This document shows, in pieces, positions 33,320 to 43,200 of a DNA stretch of 64,000 nt; the first letter of the stretch is position 1; every line of letters begins with the position of its first letter. The DNA is from Lutibacter sp. (lineage in GTDB: Bacteria > Bacteroidota > Bacteroidia > Flavobacteriales > Flavobacteriaceae), in NCBI RefSeq assembly GCF_016342705.1, contig NZ_JAEINV010000010.1, positions 62,001 to 126,000 of the forward strand. Reading direction: 5' to 3'. The position numbers and the translations under genes were made by a program. The notes under the pieces were generated by a model. The model did not search any database, was not told where the DNA came from, and saw only the letters and a list, made by a program, of their open reading frames with translations.

Positions 33320-35089
33320 TTATGATTGATGTTTTATTTTCTCATATAGTTGAACCATAGACTTTAACAATTCAACTGGTGTTGTTAATATTTGATAATG
33401 ATTTTGCCCAAACATTTGTGGCAAATAATATTTTGCTTGCGCCTCAATTGCCAAAGCATACGAATTAATATTGCGTTCATTTAATTCTCTTAATGCTTGT
33501 TTTACATCATTTACGCCGTATTTTCCTTCGTATTTATCGTAATCGTTTGGTTTTCCATCCGACAATAAAATCACCCATTTATTTTTTGTGCTTCTTTTGT
33601 CAAGCATTGCACCTGAATGTCGTAATGCGGCTCCAATTCTGGTATATCCGCTTGGTTCAACAGCACCCACTTTAAATTTTGCTTTATTCCAATCTTCATC
33701 AAAATCTTTTATGGTGATGTACGAAGAATGATTTCTTGTTTTTGAATAAAAACAGTCGATTGAAAAATCGATATTAAATTCATTTAAAATTTCTCCAAAT
33801 AAAATTGAAACCTGCTTTTCCACATCAATAACTCTGTTTCCTGCAGCATAACCATCGCTTGATAAACTGATGTCTAACAATAATAAAATGGATAAATCTT
33901 TCTCTTTTTTTCGTTTTGAAATGTATATATTTTCTGATGGTGTGTGTTTTGAATGCACATCTACAAATAAATCTGTAATAGCATCAATATCAAACTCTTC
34001 TCCTTGTAATTGTCTTTTTTGTTGTTGGTATTTATTGTTTACAGAAGTCAGCATTTTTCGCAAACCCATTAAAGTACTATTGTTTTCTTTTATCGTTTTT
34101 TTATAGTAATTCACATTATTTTTTACCAATGTTTTTGGGTACACTTTACAAAAATCTTCTTTGTACACTCGTTTTGTATAATCCCATTCGTCGTATTTAA
34201 TGTGATAGCCATTTGCATCAAAATCAGCACTTTCAGAAACTGTTGTATTTTCAATAAAATCGGCCTGATACACAGAATGTGCCGTATCATCAACACGCAC
34301 CGTGTATTTCATATTCACATCTTCCAACGCATTTGAATGGTCGTCTAATTCGTCTTCACCATCAAAATCTCTAAAATTTCCACCAAATTCTTCAGCAGTT
34401 TCAACCTTTTCAAATTGATGTTGCAATACTGCATCTTCTTGCTGTTTTATATCTACTTGAACCGAAATAATTTCTTCAACCGCTTTCGATTTTAAAATAG
34501 TTTTTGGCTGTTCTTCAGCTGCCTTTTTTACTTTGTCTGAAAAATTGTTTAAACTATTTTCTGAATCTTCTTCAGGATTATTTCGCATCCATTTTCCGTA
34601 GATAAATGAAAAATCTGCCAACGTTTCTTCTTTTACTTTTGAAGTATAAAACGTTTTTAAATTGGTATAATATTTTTCTGTAATTGGAAACTGTTCAAAC
34701 AACAAATCCAATATTTCTTTTGAAGTTTCTTGTGCTTTTTGTTGAGATTCTAATAACTCATGTTCCTGATTATCATTCCAATTTAAGTTTAAATTCTTTT
34801 GAACTGATAAATACAAAACTCTAAATAAATAATAGGCAATATTTTCATCGGTTGAAGGAAAATCTGTAAACTTTGTTGGTAAAAAGAAGTTATTATTTTT
34901 AAAACCACCTTCACGTTCTGCTTCGTAAATCTCAATAGATTCGCCAGTAATTGCACGCGCCAATAGTACTAAACGAGGTTTAATATCTGCTAAATTTACC
35001 GCAGCTATATTTTCCGCTAATTTTGCCTTCTTTTTTCTTTTGAAATAGTAGGCTAGTTTAGTAAATATGTATTCATCTGGCTCGAACAT
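33320..35089 (-). CDS. norD: NorD-like von Willebrand factor A protein
   Basis: A 589-residue cytoplasmic protein needed to activate NO reductase, working with the NorQ ATPase. The C-terminal vWA domain (about 395-585) has an intact MIDAS-type DISLSS sequence and VILLSDGKPNDYDKYEG. The N-terminal half is long and acidic with a low-complexity stretch around residues 205-275. Length and layout match NorD rather than CoxE. It starts 27 bp after norQ. Confidence 0.88.
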   Translation of the reverse strand: MFEPDEYIFTKLAYYFKRKKKAKLAENIAAVNLADIKPRLVLLARAITGESIEIYEAEREGGFKNNNFFLPTKFTDFPSTDENIAYYLFRVLYLSVQKNLNLNWNDNQEHELLESQQKAQETSKEILDLLFEQFPITEKYYTNLKTFYTSKVKEETLADFSFIYGKWMRNNPEEDSENSLNNFSDKVKKAAEEQPKTILKSKAVEEIISVQVDIKQQEDAVLQHQFEKVETAEEFGGNFRDFDGEDELDDHSNALEDVNMKYTVRVDDTAHSVYQADFIENTTVSESADFDANGYHIKYDEWDYTKRVYKEDFCKVYPKTLVKNNVNYYKKTIKENNSTLMGLRKMLTSVNNKYQQQKRQLQGEEFDIDAITDLFVDVHSKHTPSENIYISKRKKEKDLSILLLLDISLSSDGYAAGNRVIDVEKQVSILFGEILNEFNIDFSIDCFYSKTRNHSSYITIKDFDEDWNKAKFKVGAVEPSGYTRIGAALRHSGAMLDKRSTKNKWVILLSDGKPNDYDKYEGKYGVNDVKQALRELNERNINSYALAIEAQAKYYLPQMFGQNHYQILTTPVELLKSMVQLYEKIKHQS

Positions 35090-35116
35090 TTTTTTTGGCT
35101 TTTGGCTATTGGCTAA

Positions 35117-35896
35117 TTATATCATTAAATTACATAAATCTTTTAAGGCTTCTATCACTTCTAAATCGTCTGTTAAAGGTTCTACAACAGCAACTTCAAC
35201 TGATAATCTTTTTGGTAATCCACTATGAATTAATTTAGCTGCATCCACCAACAAACGTGTTGAAACAGTTTCTGCCAAACCTAGTTCGGTTAAATTTCTA
35301 ATTTTAGTAGCAATATTTACCAATTTTTTAGCCATTGAACTATCAATTCCTGTTTCATTCACTAAAATTTCAGCTTCAATTTTCTCTTCAGGATATGCAA
35401 ATGAAGTAGCTATAAAACGCTGACGAGTAGATGGTTTTAACTCTTTAAATCCTTTTTGATAACCTGGATTAAAAGATGCTACCAACATAAAATCTTCGTG
35501 AGCTTTCACTGTAATTCCTAACTTATCAATAAACAATTCACGACGGTGATCTGTTAAAGAGTGAATTGCTACAATTACATCTGGTCTGGCTTCCGCAATT
35601 TCATCTAAATAAATAATGGCGCCTTGCTTAATTGCAGTTGTTAATGGTCCGTCCGACCAAATTGTTTCGGCTCCTTTTATAATATATCTACCAACTAAAT
35701 CTGTTGATGAAGTTTCTTCATGGCAACTTATTGTAATTAGCTTTTTGTTTAATTTTGAAGCCATAAACTCTACAAACCTAGATTTTCCAGTACCTGTTGG
35801 CCCTTTTAATAAAAACGGTATTTTGTTTTTATAAGCGTGTTCAAATACCTCAACTTCTTTGCCTATTTGATGGTAATATGGTAATTGAGTGTTCAT
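35117..35896 (-). CDS. norQ: NorQ/CbbQ-type AAA+ ATPase
   Basis: A 259-residue MoxR-group ATPase that inserts or remodels metal centres in NorB together with NorD. Walker A is LKGPTGTGKSRFVEF, Walker B GAIIYLDEIAEARPDV, and sensor 1 LVASFNPGYQKGFK. The arginine finger region (STRQRFIATSFAYP) is typical of CbbQ/NirQ/NorQ. It lies 132 bp downstream of norB with an inverted repeat in the gap, the widest spacing in the operon. Confidence 0.93.
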   Translation of the reverse strand: MNTQLPYYHQIGKEVEVFEHAYKNKIPFLLKGPTGTGKSRFVEFMASKLNKKLITISCHEETSSTDLVGRYIIKGAETIWSDGPLTTAIKQGAIIYLDEIAEARPDVIVAIHSLTDHRRELFIDKLGITVKAHEDFMLVASFNPGYQKGFKELKPSTRQRFIATSFAYPEEKIEAEILVNETGIDSSMAKKLVNIATKIRNLTELGLAETVSTRLLVDAAKLIHSGLPKRLSVEVAVVEPLTDDLEVIEALKDLCNLMI

Positions 35897-35928
35897 TTTT
35901 ATTTTTTATTGATTTATTAGATTAAAAA

Positions 35929-35989
35929 CCAGAGTTTTGGAATTTTCAGAAAACAAGTTTGGTCGTTTGCTTATTATCTCAAACTCTGG
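35929..35989 (-). other. Inverted repeat in the norB-norQ gap
   Basis: CCAGAGTTT at 35929-35937 and AAACTCTGG at 35981-35989 are perfect 9-bp arms around about 43 bases. It may form an RNA processing or stability hairpin that sets norCB expression above norQD. No T run follows. Confidence 0.4.
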
Positions 35990-36028
35990 CATCAATCTAA
36001 AAAACTACAATTTTATATTTTTTGCTAA

Positions 36029-37366
36029 CTATTCATTAATTTCTAAAGCTTCATCGGTTGGTTTACCGTGCTTATAAAAATCAATAATATATAATCCAAT
36101 TCCTGTTGTAAACATAGTTGCACATAATATCAACACAACAAAATGAATGCTAATTTCCTTTTGAACTTGCATAAAGTCCATTCCAAACTTACGTTCTAAA
36201 TAAACCTGAGCAACTCCTGCAACTCCAAAAGCAACTGTCATTCCAATCATACCAATATTAGCTAACCAAAAAGCCATTCTACCAGTTGCGCTATCATATA
36301 ATTTTCTACCTGTCATATTTGGCAAAGCATAACTTATAATTGCTAAAACAATCATAGCATACGCTCCCCAGAATGCTAAATGTCCGTGCATTGCAGTTAC
36401 TAAAGTTCCGTGTGTATATAAATTTGTTTGTGGTAACGTATGTGCAAAACCTAATAAACCTGCTCCAACAAAGGAAACAATTGCAGAACCTAATGTCCAG
36501 TATAATGCTAATTTGTTTGGATGTTTTTTCTCTCCTTTTCTATACATATTTACGGCAAATAATGCCATTGCTAAAAATGCTAAAGGCTCTAATGCTGAGA
36601 AAATTCCACCAACAACTAACCAAATTTTATTTACACCTATGTAGTAGTAATGGTGACCAGTTCCTAAAACTCCTGATAAAAAAGTTAATCCAACAATTAC
36701 ATAAAGCCATTTTTCAATAACTTCTCTGTCAACACCAGTTAATTTGATTAATAAGAATGATAAAATACCACCCATAATTAATTCCCAAACTCCTTCTACC
36801 CATAAATGAACAACCCACCAACGGAAAAATGAATCAGTAACTTGGCTATCAAAAGGTAACATTCCTGGTAAATACAGCAACGCAGCAAATAATAATCCCA
36901 TTGAAAGCACTAGTGCTGTAGTTGTACGTCTTTTAGATTTAAATAATGTAGTTAAAATTAATCCTAAGAATAATAGTACATTAACTACTACCAAATAATC
37001 TAAAGGGCGAGGAATTTCTAAAAATTTACGTCCTTCCCAAATATTGAAATGGAATCCAACAACTGCTACAACACCAACAACTGCTAAACTTATTAATTGT
37101 ACATATGCCAATTTTACGTTTACCAATTCTCTTTGAGCCTCTTCAGGAATAATATAGTACGCTGCTCCCATAAAACCAGACAACAACCAAACTACTAATA
37201 AGTTGGTATGTACTGCTCTTGCGGTATTAAATGGAATAAATTCGTGTAAATTATCAAATCCTATTCGGGCAAAACCCATAATAAAACCGTAGGTAATTTG
37301 TAATACTAACAATAGCATAGAAAGGGCAAAAAACCAATATGCTACTTTTTGTGATTTATATTTCAT
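36029..37366 (-). CDS. norB: Nitric oxide reductase subunit B (cNor type)
   Basis: Catalytic subunit reducing 2 NO to N2O at a heme b3-FeB site in the inner membrane. The 445-residue, 12-helix protein keeps all ligands: heme b His in RAVHTNLLVVW, FeB His and the NorB-specific Glu in WVVHLWVEGVWELIMGG, the His pair in GTGHHYYYIG, and the two heme His in TAMHGHLAFWGAY. The Glu in VEGVWE distinguishes NO reductase from oxygen-reducing relatives. It follows norC by 11 bp, which together with the absence of a quinol-oxidase extension supports the cytochrome-c-dependent type. Confidence 0.96.
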   Translation of the reverse strand: MKYKSQKVAYWFFALSMLLLVLQITYGFIMGFARIGFDNLHEFIPFNTARAVHTNLLVVWLLSGFMGAAYYIIPEEAQRELVNVKLAYVQLISLAVVGVVAVVGFHFNIWEGRKFLEIPRPLDYLVVVNVLLFLGLILTTLFKSKRRTTTALVLSMGLLFAALLYLPGMLPFDSQVTDSFFRWWVVHLWVEGVWELIMGGILSFLLIKLTGVDREVIEKWLYVIVGLTFLSGVLGTGHHYYYIGVNKIWLVVGGIFSALEPLAFLAMALFAVNMYRKGEKKHPNKLALYWTLGSAIVSFVGAGLLGFAHTLPQTNLYTHGTLVTAMHGHLAFWGAYAMIVLAIISYALPNMTGRKLYDSATGRMAFWLANIGMIGMTVAFGVAGVAQVYLERKFGMDFMQVQKEISIHFVVLILCATMFTTGIGLYIIDFYKHGKPTDEALEINE

Positions 37367-37377
37367 GATGCTTTTGT

Positions 37378-37839
37378 TTAGTTGTTAATTTTATCTTTTG
37401 CTAAAGGCGAAACAATTCTATCGAAACCATTTAAATCAATTTTTCCAATCCATTTAAAGAAAGCTACCACATCGCTAGCTTCTTGTTCGGTCATTCCATA
37501 TGCAACCATTTTTCTTCCGTTTGGCTGCCAAGGTCCTTTAGACATTAAAATACTTTTTATTACTTCCTCACCATTTCCATCATAACGAACGTTTAATCTA
37601 TCTACTACTTTAGTAAGTTCTGGCGCATAATAAGCACCTTCTCCCAGAATAGTATGACAGCCCATACAGTTATTAGATTCCCAAATTTCTTTCCCTCTAA
37701 CTACTTCCGCAGTAAGGTTTTCATGATTTGTTTGGTCTGCTCCTTCTGATAATGAATACACCGTAAGTCCTATAAATATTAGGAAGGTTACCAATGTACC
37801 ACCAAGAAAGAACGCCCTTGCTTGTTTTTTAGATAACAT
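37378..37839 (-). CDS. norC: Nitric oxide reductase subunit C, cytochrome c
   Basis: Membrane-anchored c-type cytochrome passing electrons to NorB. The 153-residue protein has one N-terminal helix (FFLGGTLVTFLIFIGLTVYS) with the heme domain outside. The heme motif is SNNCMGCHTILGEGAYYAPEL (CxxCH), and a likely axial Met lies in GRKMVAYGM. Length fits NorC. It is the first structural gene of the operon, with a -7 box at 37908-37915 and a large palindrome upstream. Covalent heme attachment would depend on a system such as CcsBA encoded at 40241. Confidence 0.95.
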   Translation of the reverse strand: MLSKKQARAFFLGGTLVTFLIFIGLTVYSLSEGADQTNHENLTAEVVRGKEIWESNNCMGCHTILGEGAYYAPELTKVVDRLNVRYDGNGEEVIKSILMSKGPWQPNGRKMVAYGMTEQEASDVVAFFKWIGKIDLNGFDRIVSPLAKDKINN

Positions 37840-37907
37840 GTTTTAAAAGAGTTTAATTTAGTTAAATTGATTATTATATTAAAGGACCTTTTTATCTTTT
37901 ATTATTG

Positions 37908-37915
37908 CAAAAATA
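37908..37915 (-). promoter_or_regulatory. -7 box for norC
   Basis: TATTTTTG on the minus strand, a full TAnnTTTG match. The centre of the palindrome at 37927-37960 is about 41 bases upstream of the start point this box predicts. Confidence 0.55.
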
Positions 37916-37926
37916 TATAATTTTTT

Positions 37927-37960
37927 AATAAGAATTATGACGATTGTCATAATTCTTATT
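37927..37960. promoter_or_regulatory. 34-bp perfect palindrome upstream of norC
   Basis: Arms AATAAGAATTATGAC and GTCATAATTCTTATT are perfect over 15 bp around GATT. It overlaps the stop codon of the rrf2 gene. The core ATGACgattGTCAT resembles the sequence at 40186-40199 before ccsBA. On the minus strand no T run follows, so an operator is more likely than an rrf2 terminator. The position suits a class II CRP/FNR activator, or an Rrf2 site. Confidence 0.6.
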
Positions 37961-38420
37961 TTTTTTCAAAATCCGTAGAAATATCTTTTAGTGTTAGCTT
38001 TCTTCCTTGAGCAATAATTTCTTTGGAAAATTCCATGATACTTAAATCTCTGAATTTTCCTAAAATACCATTTTTAAAAGGTTCAACTATAAAATGAACT
38101 GGACAAGGATTTAAACCATCACATTCAGAAAGGCCTAAAAAACATTCGTTTAACCTAGATAATCCATCAATATTTTCAATAATATCCAATACTGTTCTTT
38201 TTCCATTTTTTTTAGTCAAATAAAAACCTCCATTTGGTCCTTTAGTTGAAGAAATGATCTTACCACGCACTAATTGCTGGAATAATTTAGCTAAAAAAGG
38301 ATTAGGTACATCAATGCTTTCAGCGATTACTTTTACACTTATTTTATGGGTTTCACTTGAATGTTCTGCCAAAAACAATGTTGATAAAATGGCATACTTA
38401 CTTGCACGAGATAACATCAT
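37956..38420 (-). CDS. Rrf2 family transcriptional regulator, candidate NO sensor (NsrR-like)
   Basis: A 154-residue regulator with an N-terminal winged helix-turn-helix (SRASKYAILSTLFLAEH, VPNPFLAKLFQQL, GPNGGFYLTKK) and three Cys spaced CX6CX5C (Cys93, Cys100, Cys106) able to hold an Fe-S cluster. The cysteine trio is typical of cluster-sensing Rrf2 members such as NsrR or IscR. Directly upstream of norC, an NO-responsive role is the natural inference, but activator or repressor function cannot be read from the sequence. It starts MM, so 38417 is an equivalent start. A TAATTTTG box lies at 38453-38460. Confidence 0.88.
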   Translation of the reverse strand: MMLSRASKYAILSTLFLAEHSSETHKISVKVIAESIDVPNPFLAKLFQQLVRGKIISSTKGPNGGFYLTKKNGKRTVLDIIENIDGLSRLNECFLGLSECDGLNPCPVHFIVEPFKNGILGKFRDLSIMEFSKEIIAQGRKLTLKDISTDFEKK

Positions 38421-38452
38421 AATAAATAATATTGTTTGATTTCTTTAGAATG

Positions 38453-38460
38453 CAAAATTA
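38453..38460 (-). promoter_or_regulatory. -7 box for the rrf2 gene
   Basis: TAATTTTG on the minus strand matches TAnnTTTG, 33 bases before the rrf2 start. Confidence 0.45.
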
Positions 38461-38481
38461 ACAAAAAAAGAGTAACAAGTA

Positions 38482-39858
38482 TTATATTTTTTTAAATTTA
38501 ACCGTAAAGTGCCTCATAATAGGTGCTTCATCGCTAATTATGAATCCAGATTTTGCTTCATTTCTTGTATCAAAAATATTTTTTATAGAGGCTGCAATAT
38601 AATCCATATGGTTATTTGTATACGTTCTTCTTGGAATTGCTAAACGCACTAATTCTAATTCTGGATATCTATTTTCTCTAGTTACAGGATCTCTATCCGC
38701 TAATACAGTTCCAATTTCAACACCTCGAATTCCACCTACAACATATAATTCAACAGCTAAAGCTTGTCCTCTATATTCATTACGAGGAATTGTTGGCACA
38801 AATTTATTGGCATCTAAATAAATAGCATGACCTCCAAACGGTTGTTGCACAGGAACACCATAATCAACTAATTTCTGCCCCAAATAATCTACTTGCTCCA
38901 CCCTACTTTCTAGATAATTAAATTCAGTAGATTCATTTAAACCCACTGACAATGCACCCATATCTCTACCATTCATTCCACCATAAGTTATAAAACCTTC
39001 AAACATAATATTAAAAACAGTGGCTTGTTTAAAAACTTCTTTACTATTTAAAGCTATAAAACCTCCCATATTTACCAATCCATCTTTTTTAGCACTCATG
39101 GTCATTCCATCACCATAAGAAAACACTTCTTTTACAATTTCTTTAATAGTTTTATCAGCATAACCTTCTTCTCTTTTTTTGATGAAATACGCATTTTCAG
39201 AAAAACGAGCTGCATCAAAATATAATGGAATTCCATATTTTTTACAAAGTTCAGAAACCTCTTTTGTGTTTTTAACAGATACTGGTTGCCCGCCTGCACT
39301 ATTGCAAGTAATAGTTAAAATTACAAACGGAATTTTTTCTTTTGGATGTTGTTTAAATACTAGTTCTAATTTTTTTAAATCTATATTTCCTTTAAATGGA
39401 TGCACAACTGAAGTATCAAAAGCTTCATCAATAGTACAATCTATTGCAGATGCTTTTCTGAATTCAATATGTCCTTTTGTAGTATCAAAATGAGAATTTC
39501 CTGGCACAACATCTCCTTCTTTAACCAATGCAGAAAACAAAACATTCTCCGCTGCTCTACCTTGATGCGTTGGTAAAAAATATTTAAACCCTGTAATCTT
39601 CTTTACTGTCTTTTTTAATTTTAAAAAAGAAGATGATCCTGCATAACTTTCATCACCAATCATCATTTCTGCCCACTGTTTATCGCTCATTGCGCCTGTT
39701 CCAGAGTCTGTAAGCAAATCAATAAAAACTTTATCAGATGATAGGTTAAATAAGTTATAATGTGCTTTTTTTATCCATTTTAAGCGTTGTTCTTTAGTTG
39801 ATCTGTTAATAGATTCAACCATTTTAATTTTATACGGTTCAGCATATGGTAATTCCAT
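38482..39858 (-). CDS. tnaA: Tryptophanase
   Basis: PLP enzyme splitting tryptophan into indole, pyruvate and ammonia. The 458-residue protein aligns with both TnaA and tyrosine phenol-lyase, but the distinguishing positions favour TnaA. GVEIGTVL replaces the MERG segment whose Arg binds phenol in tyrosine phenol-lyase. IMRHFTVKF carries the C-terminal His where tyrosine phenol-lyase has Phe. HFDTTKGH and TCNSAGGQPVS are also tryptophanase-like. The PLP lysine lies in MSAKKDG. It could make the host an indole producer. It has a long leader (see 39859-40240) and no adjacent tryptophan permease. Confidence 0.9.
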   Translation of the reverse strand: MELPYAEPYKIKMVESINRSTKEQRLKWIKKAHYNLFNLSSDKVFIDLLTDSGTGAMSDKQWAEMMIGDESYAGSSSFLKLKKTVKKITGFKYFLPTHQGRAAENVLFSALVKEGDVVPGNSHFDTTKGHIEFRKASAIDCTIDEAFDTSVVHPFKGNIDLKKLELVFKQHPKEKIPFVILTITCNSAGGQPVSVKNTKEVSELCKKYGIPLYFDAARFSENAYFIKKREEGYADKTIKEIVKEVFSYGDGMTMSAKKDGLVNMGGFIALNSKEVFKQATVFNIMFEGFITYGGMNGRDMGALSVGLNESTEFNYLESRVEQVDYLGQKLVDYGVPVQQPFGGHAIYLDANKFVPTIPRNEYRGQALAVELYVVGGIRGVEIGTVLADRDPVTRENRYPELELVRLAIPRRTYTNNHMDYIAASIKNIFDTRNEAKSGFIISDEAPIMRHFTVKFKKI

Positions 39859-40185
39859 AATAATAATTTTAAAAATTTACAATAAGATTCTTTAACTTGG
39901 TTTAAAACCAATTGACTGGAAGGAAAGGGTTTACTTAATAAAACACTCTGGGCGTTTTATATATAAATAATTACTATAAAATAATTTGAAAAAACTTAAC
40001 GTATTCATGAAATTTATTTCTGATAACAAATTTACAAAATTTTAATTTTTAAAGCACTATTTTCAAATTTTTATAAAAAAATTTAGTGACAATAATCAGT
40101 AAATGTGATAAAAGTTACAGTTAACTTTACATTCGCAAAAAACTAGGTGATTTTTATCTTAAAATTATAATAATAAAGTAGTTTT

Positions 40186-40199
40186 ATGACAATTATCAT
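40186..40199. promoter_or_regulatory. Palindrome in the ccsBA promoter, related to the norC site
   Basis: ATGACAATTATCAT is similar to the core ATGACGATTGTCAT upstream of norC. It ends one base before the -7 box TAGTTTTG (40200-40207), so a bound protein would block RNA polymerase. Confidence 0.5.
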
Positions 40200-40207
40200 T
40201 AGTTTTG
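40200..40207 (+). promoter_or_regulatory. -7 box for ccsBA
   Basis: TAGTTTTG matches TAnnTTTG, 33 bases before the ATG at 40241. It also argues against an upstream TTG start at 40205. Confidence 0.5.
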
Positions 40208-40240
40208 CAAAACGTTATTTTTAATAATAAATTTAATAAA

Positions 40241-43200
40241 ATGAATAAATTTTTATCTTTTATATATTCTACCAGAATTATGGCCGTTCTTTTTCTTGTA
40301 TTTGCTGCAGCAATGGGTGTTGCAACCTTTATAGAAAATGATCACGGAACCGAAACAGCCAAAGCTTTAGTTTATAACGCTTGGTGGTTTGAAGGAATTA
40401 TGATCTTTTTTGCTATTAACTTTTTTGGAAATATTTTTAAATATAAATTATTAAGAAAAGAAAAATTAGTTGTTTTAGCATTTCACTTAGCCTTCTTTTT
40501 AATAATTGTTGGCGCCGGGATAACAAGATATATAAGTTTTGAAGGTATTATGCCAATTAAAGAAGGTGCTGTTAGTAATACTTTTCTTTCTGAAAAAAAT
40601 TATATAAGCATAGTAGTTAATGATGGGAATGAACAAAAAACTCCTTATCATAAGCCTGTTTTATTATCATCAATTAGTAAAAATAGTTTTAATTATACAA
40701 CCGATTTTAAAGGAACGGATATTTCTGTAAAATTAACAAATTACACTCCAAATGCTGAAGAAGTTTTTGAGGAAACTGAAAATGGTGAAGAGTATTTATT
40801 ATTTGTTGAATCTGGTGGAGGCGGAAGACACAACCATTATTTAAAAAAGGGAAATGCTGAAGTTGTTCACGGAGTACAGGTTGGTTTTGATTCTCCAACT
40901 AAAAATACTATCGATTTTAAAACTGTTGATGGTAGCTTAAAAATTGCATCAGCTGTTGAAGGTCAATTTTTTAGAATGGCCGATAATTTTGAAGGAAATA
41001 TAGCAAAAGATTCATTACAAGATTTTTCACTTTTAGCAGTGCATTCTATTGCTGGTTTACAATTTGTTGTACCAAAAGGACCAATAAAAGGTTCCTATAA
41101 AACAGTTTCTGGAAATAAAGAAATGAATTCTTTAGCTCAATTAGAATTTGACGTAACAGTAGGAGGAGAAACAAAACATATTAAATTAAACGGAGGGAAA
41201 TTTGCAATTCAACCTCCAACTCAATTTTCAATTGGAAATTTAAACTTTAGAATGAGTTATGGCGCTATGCAAATGCAATTGCCGTTTAGCATTAAATTAA
41301 ACGATTTTCAATTAGATAAATACCCGGGATCTGAAAGCGCTATGTCATTTGCCAGTGAAATTACTGTAATTGATCCAAGTGAAACTTTTGATTTTAGAAT
41401 TTTTATGAATCACATATTAAATTACAAAGGTTATAAATTTTTCCAATCTAGTTATAATATTACCCCAGAATATGAAGAAACACATTTATCCGTAAATCAT
41501 GATTTTTGGGGAACTACAATTACGTACATAGGATATTTCTTATTATATGCAGGATTAATATTAATTATATTTATGCCAGGTACACGTTTTGATTTCTTAA
41601 GAAAAAGTTTACAAAAAATTAAAAAAACTAAAACAACACTTTCTGTTCTAGCGTTACTTTTATTTTCTGTCTTTTCCTTTGGACAAGAACACAATCATGC
41701 AATGTCTGAAAAGCAAATTGATTCTGCTTTGGTGGCTAATGAAATTAGTTTAGAACATGCAGAAAAATTTAGTAAGCTTATTATTCAAGATGCTGGAGGA
41801 AGAATGAAACCAGTACATACCTACGCATCAGAATTATTACGAAAAGTAAGTAAACACGATACATATAAAGATATGAATGCTACTCAAGTATTTCTATCTA
41901 TTCAACAAAATCCAAGAGTTTGGTTTCAAATTCCAGTAATTTATATTGAAAAAGATAATACCAAACTAAGAGATATTGTTGGTATTCCACACGATCAAAA
42001 ATATGCAGCATTGGCAAGCTTTTTTGATGAACAAGGAATGTATAAAATTTCTGAAATTCAGCAAGAAGCTCAAAAAAGTAATATAAAAAGTAAGTTTGAA
42101 AAAGATGTTATTAATGTAGACAGAAGAGTTAATTTATTATATTCTGCTATAACTGGTGATATTTTGCGAATATTCCCTATTCCAAATGATATTAATCATA
42201 CGTGGGTATCACATAATAATATTCAACCAACAAATTTTAAAGGTCAAGATTCTTTATTTGTTCGTCAAATATTACCAATTTATTTACAAACATTATCCGA
42301 ATCCAAAACAACAAAAGACTACTCTCAATCTGATGAAATTATTGAGGGTATTATAAAATTCCAAAAAAAATATGGTAGTGATGTTTATCCTTCAGACCAT
42401 AAAATAGATTTAGAAATTGCCTATAATAAATATGATGTTTTTAGAACAATATATAGCTATTATATGTACATAGGAACGTTAATGTTCTTATTTGTAATAT
42501 TTCAAATTTTCAATTCAAACAAAGTAATAAACTACTTAATAAAAGGAAGTATTGCCATTATTATACTACTATTTTTAATGCATACTGGAGGTTTAATTGC
42601 ACGTTGGATTGTAAGTGGAAACGCTCCTTGGAGTAATGCGTATGAATCTATGATATATGTAGGTTGGGCCACCATGCTATTTGGGCTAATTTTTGGACGA
42701 AAATCATCTATGACCATTGCAGCAACAGCGTTTTTAACCGCATTTATTTTAATGGTTGCACATTGGAACTGGATGGATCCTGAAATTGCAAACCTTCAAC
42801 CTGTATTAAACTCATATTGGTTAATGATTCACGTTTCAATAATTGTTGCTAGTTACGGCCCATTTGCTTTAGGTATGATTTTAGGTTTAATTTCATTAAT
42901 ATTAATGGCTTTAACTACCCAAAAAAACAAAGCAAAAGTTGGCGCTATGATTAAAGAGTTGACCACTATTAATGAAATGTCTTTAACTGTAGGTTTAGTG
43001 ATGTTATCAATAGGAAACTTTTTAGGAGGACAATGGGCCAATGAAAGTTGGGGACGCTACTGGGGATGGGATCCAAAAGAAACTTGGGCTTTAATTAGCA
43101 TTATGATTTATGCTTTTGTATTGCATTTAAGATTAGTACCAGGTTTAAGAAGTAGATTTACGTTTAACGTATTTTCTGTTGCTGCTTTTGCTTCCATATT

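Larger units (their letters stand above)
39859..40240. promoter_or_regulatory. Divergent intergenic region of tnaA and ccsBA with a possible leader peptide
   Basis: This 382-bp gap holds a candidate -7 box for tnaA (TAAATTTG, minus strand, 40027-40034). A 25-codon ORF lies in the tnaA leader (40008 down to 39931), ending KRPECFIK and rich in Tyr but lacking Trp. The hairpin TTGGTTT-taaACCAA is at about 39898-39914. The ccsBA side carries a palindrome and -7 box listed separately. The leader ORF is not supported by any homology and may be chance. Confidence 0.4.

Noticed and set aside
37927-37960. Palindrome as the rrf2 terminator
   Set aside because: On the transcribed strand an A run, not a T run, follows the stem, and the arms overlap the stop codon; an operator is favoured.
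38482-39858. Tyrosine phenol-lyase as the identity of the PLP lyase
   Set aside because: The phenol-binding Arg position is Ile-type (VEIG) and the C-terminal residue is His (RHFT), both tryptophanase features.
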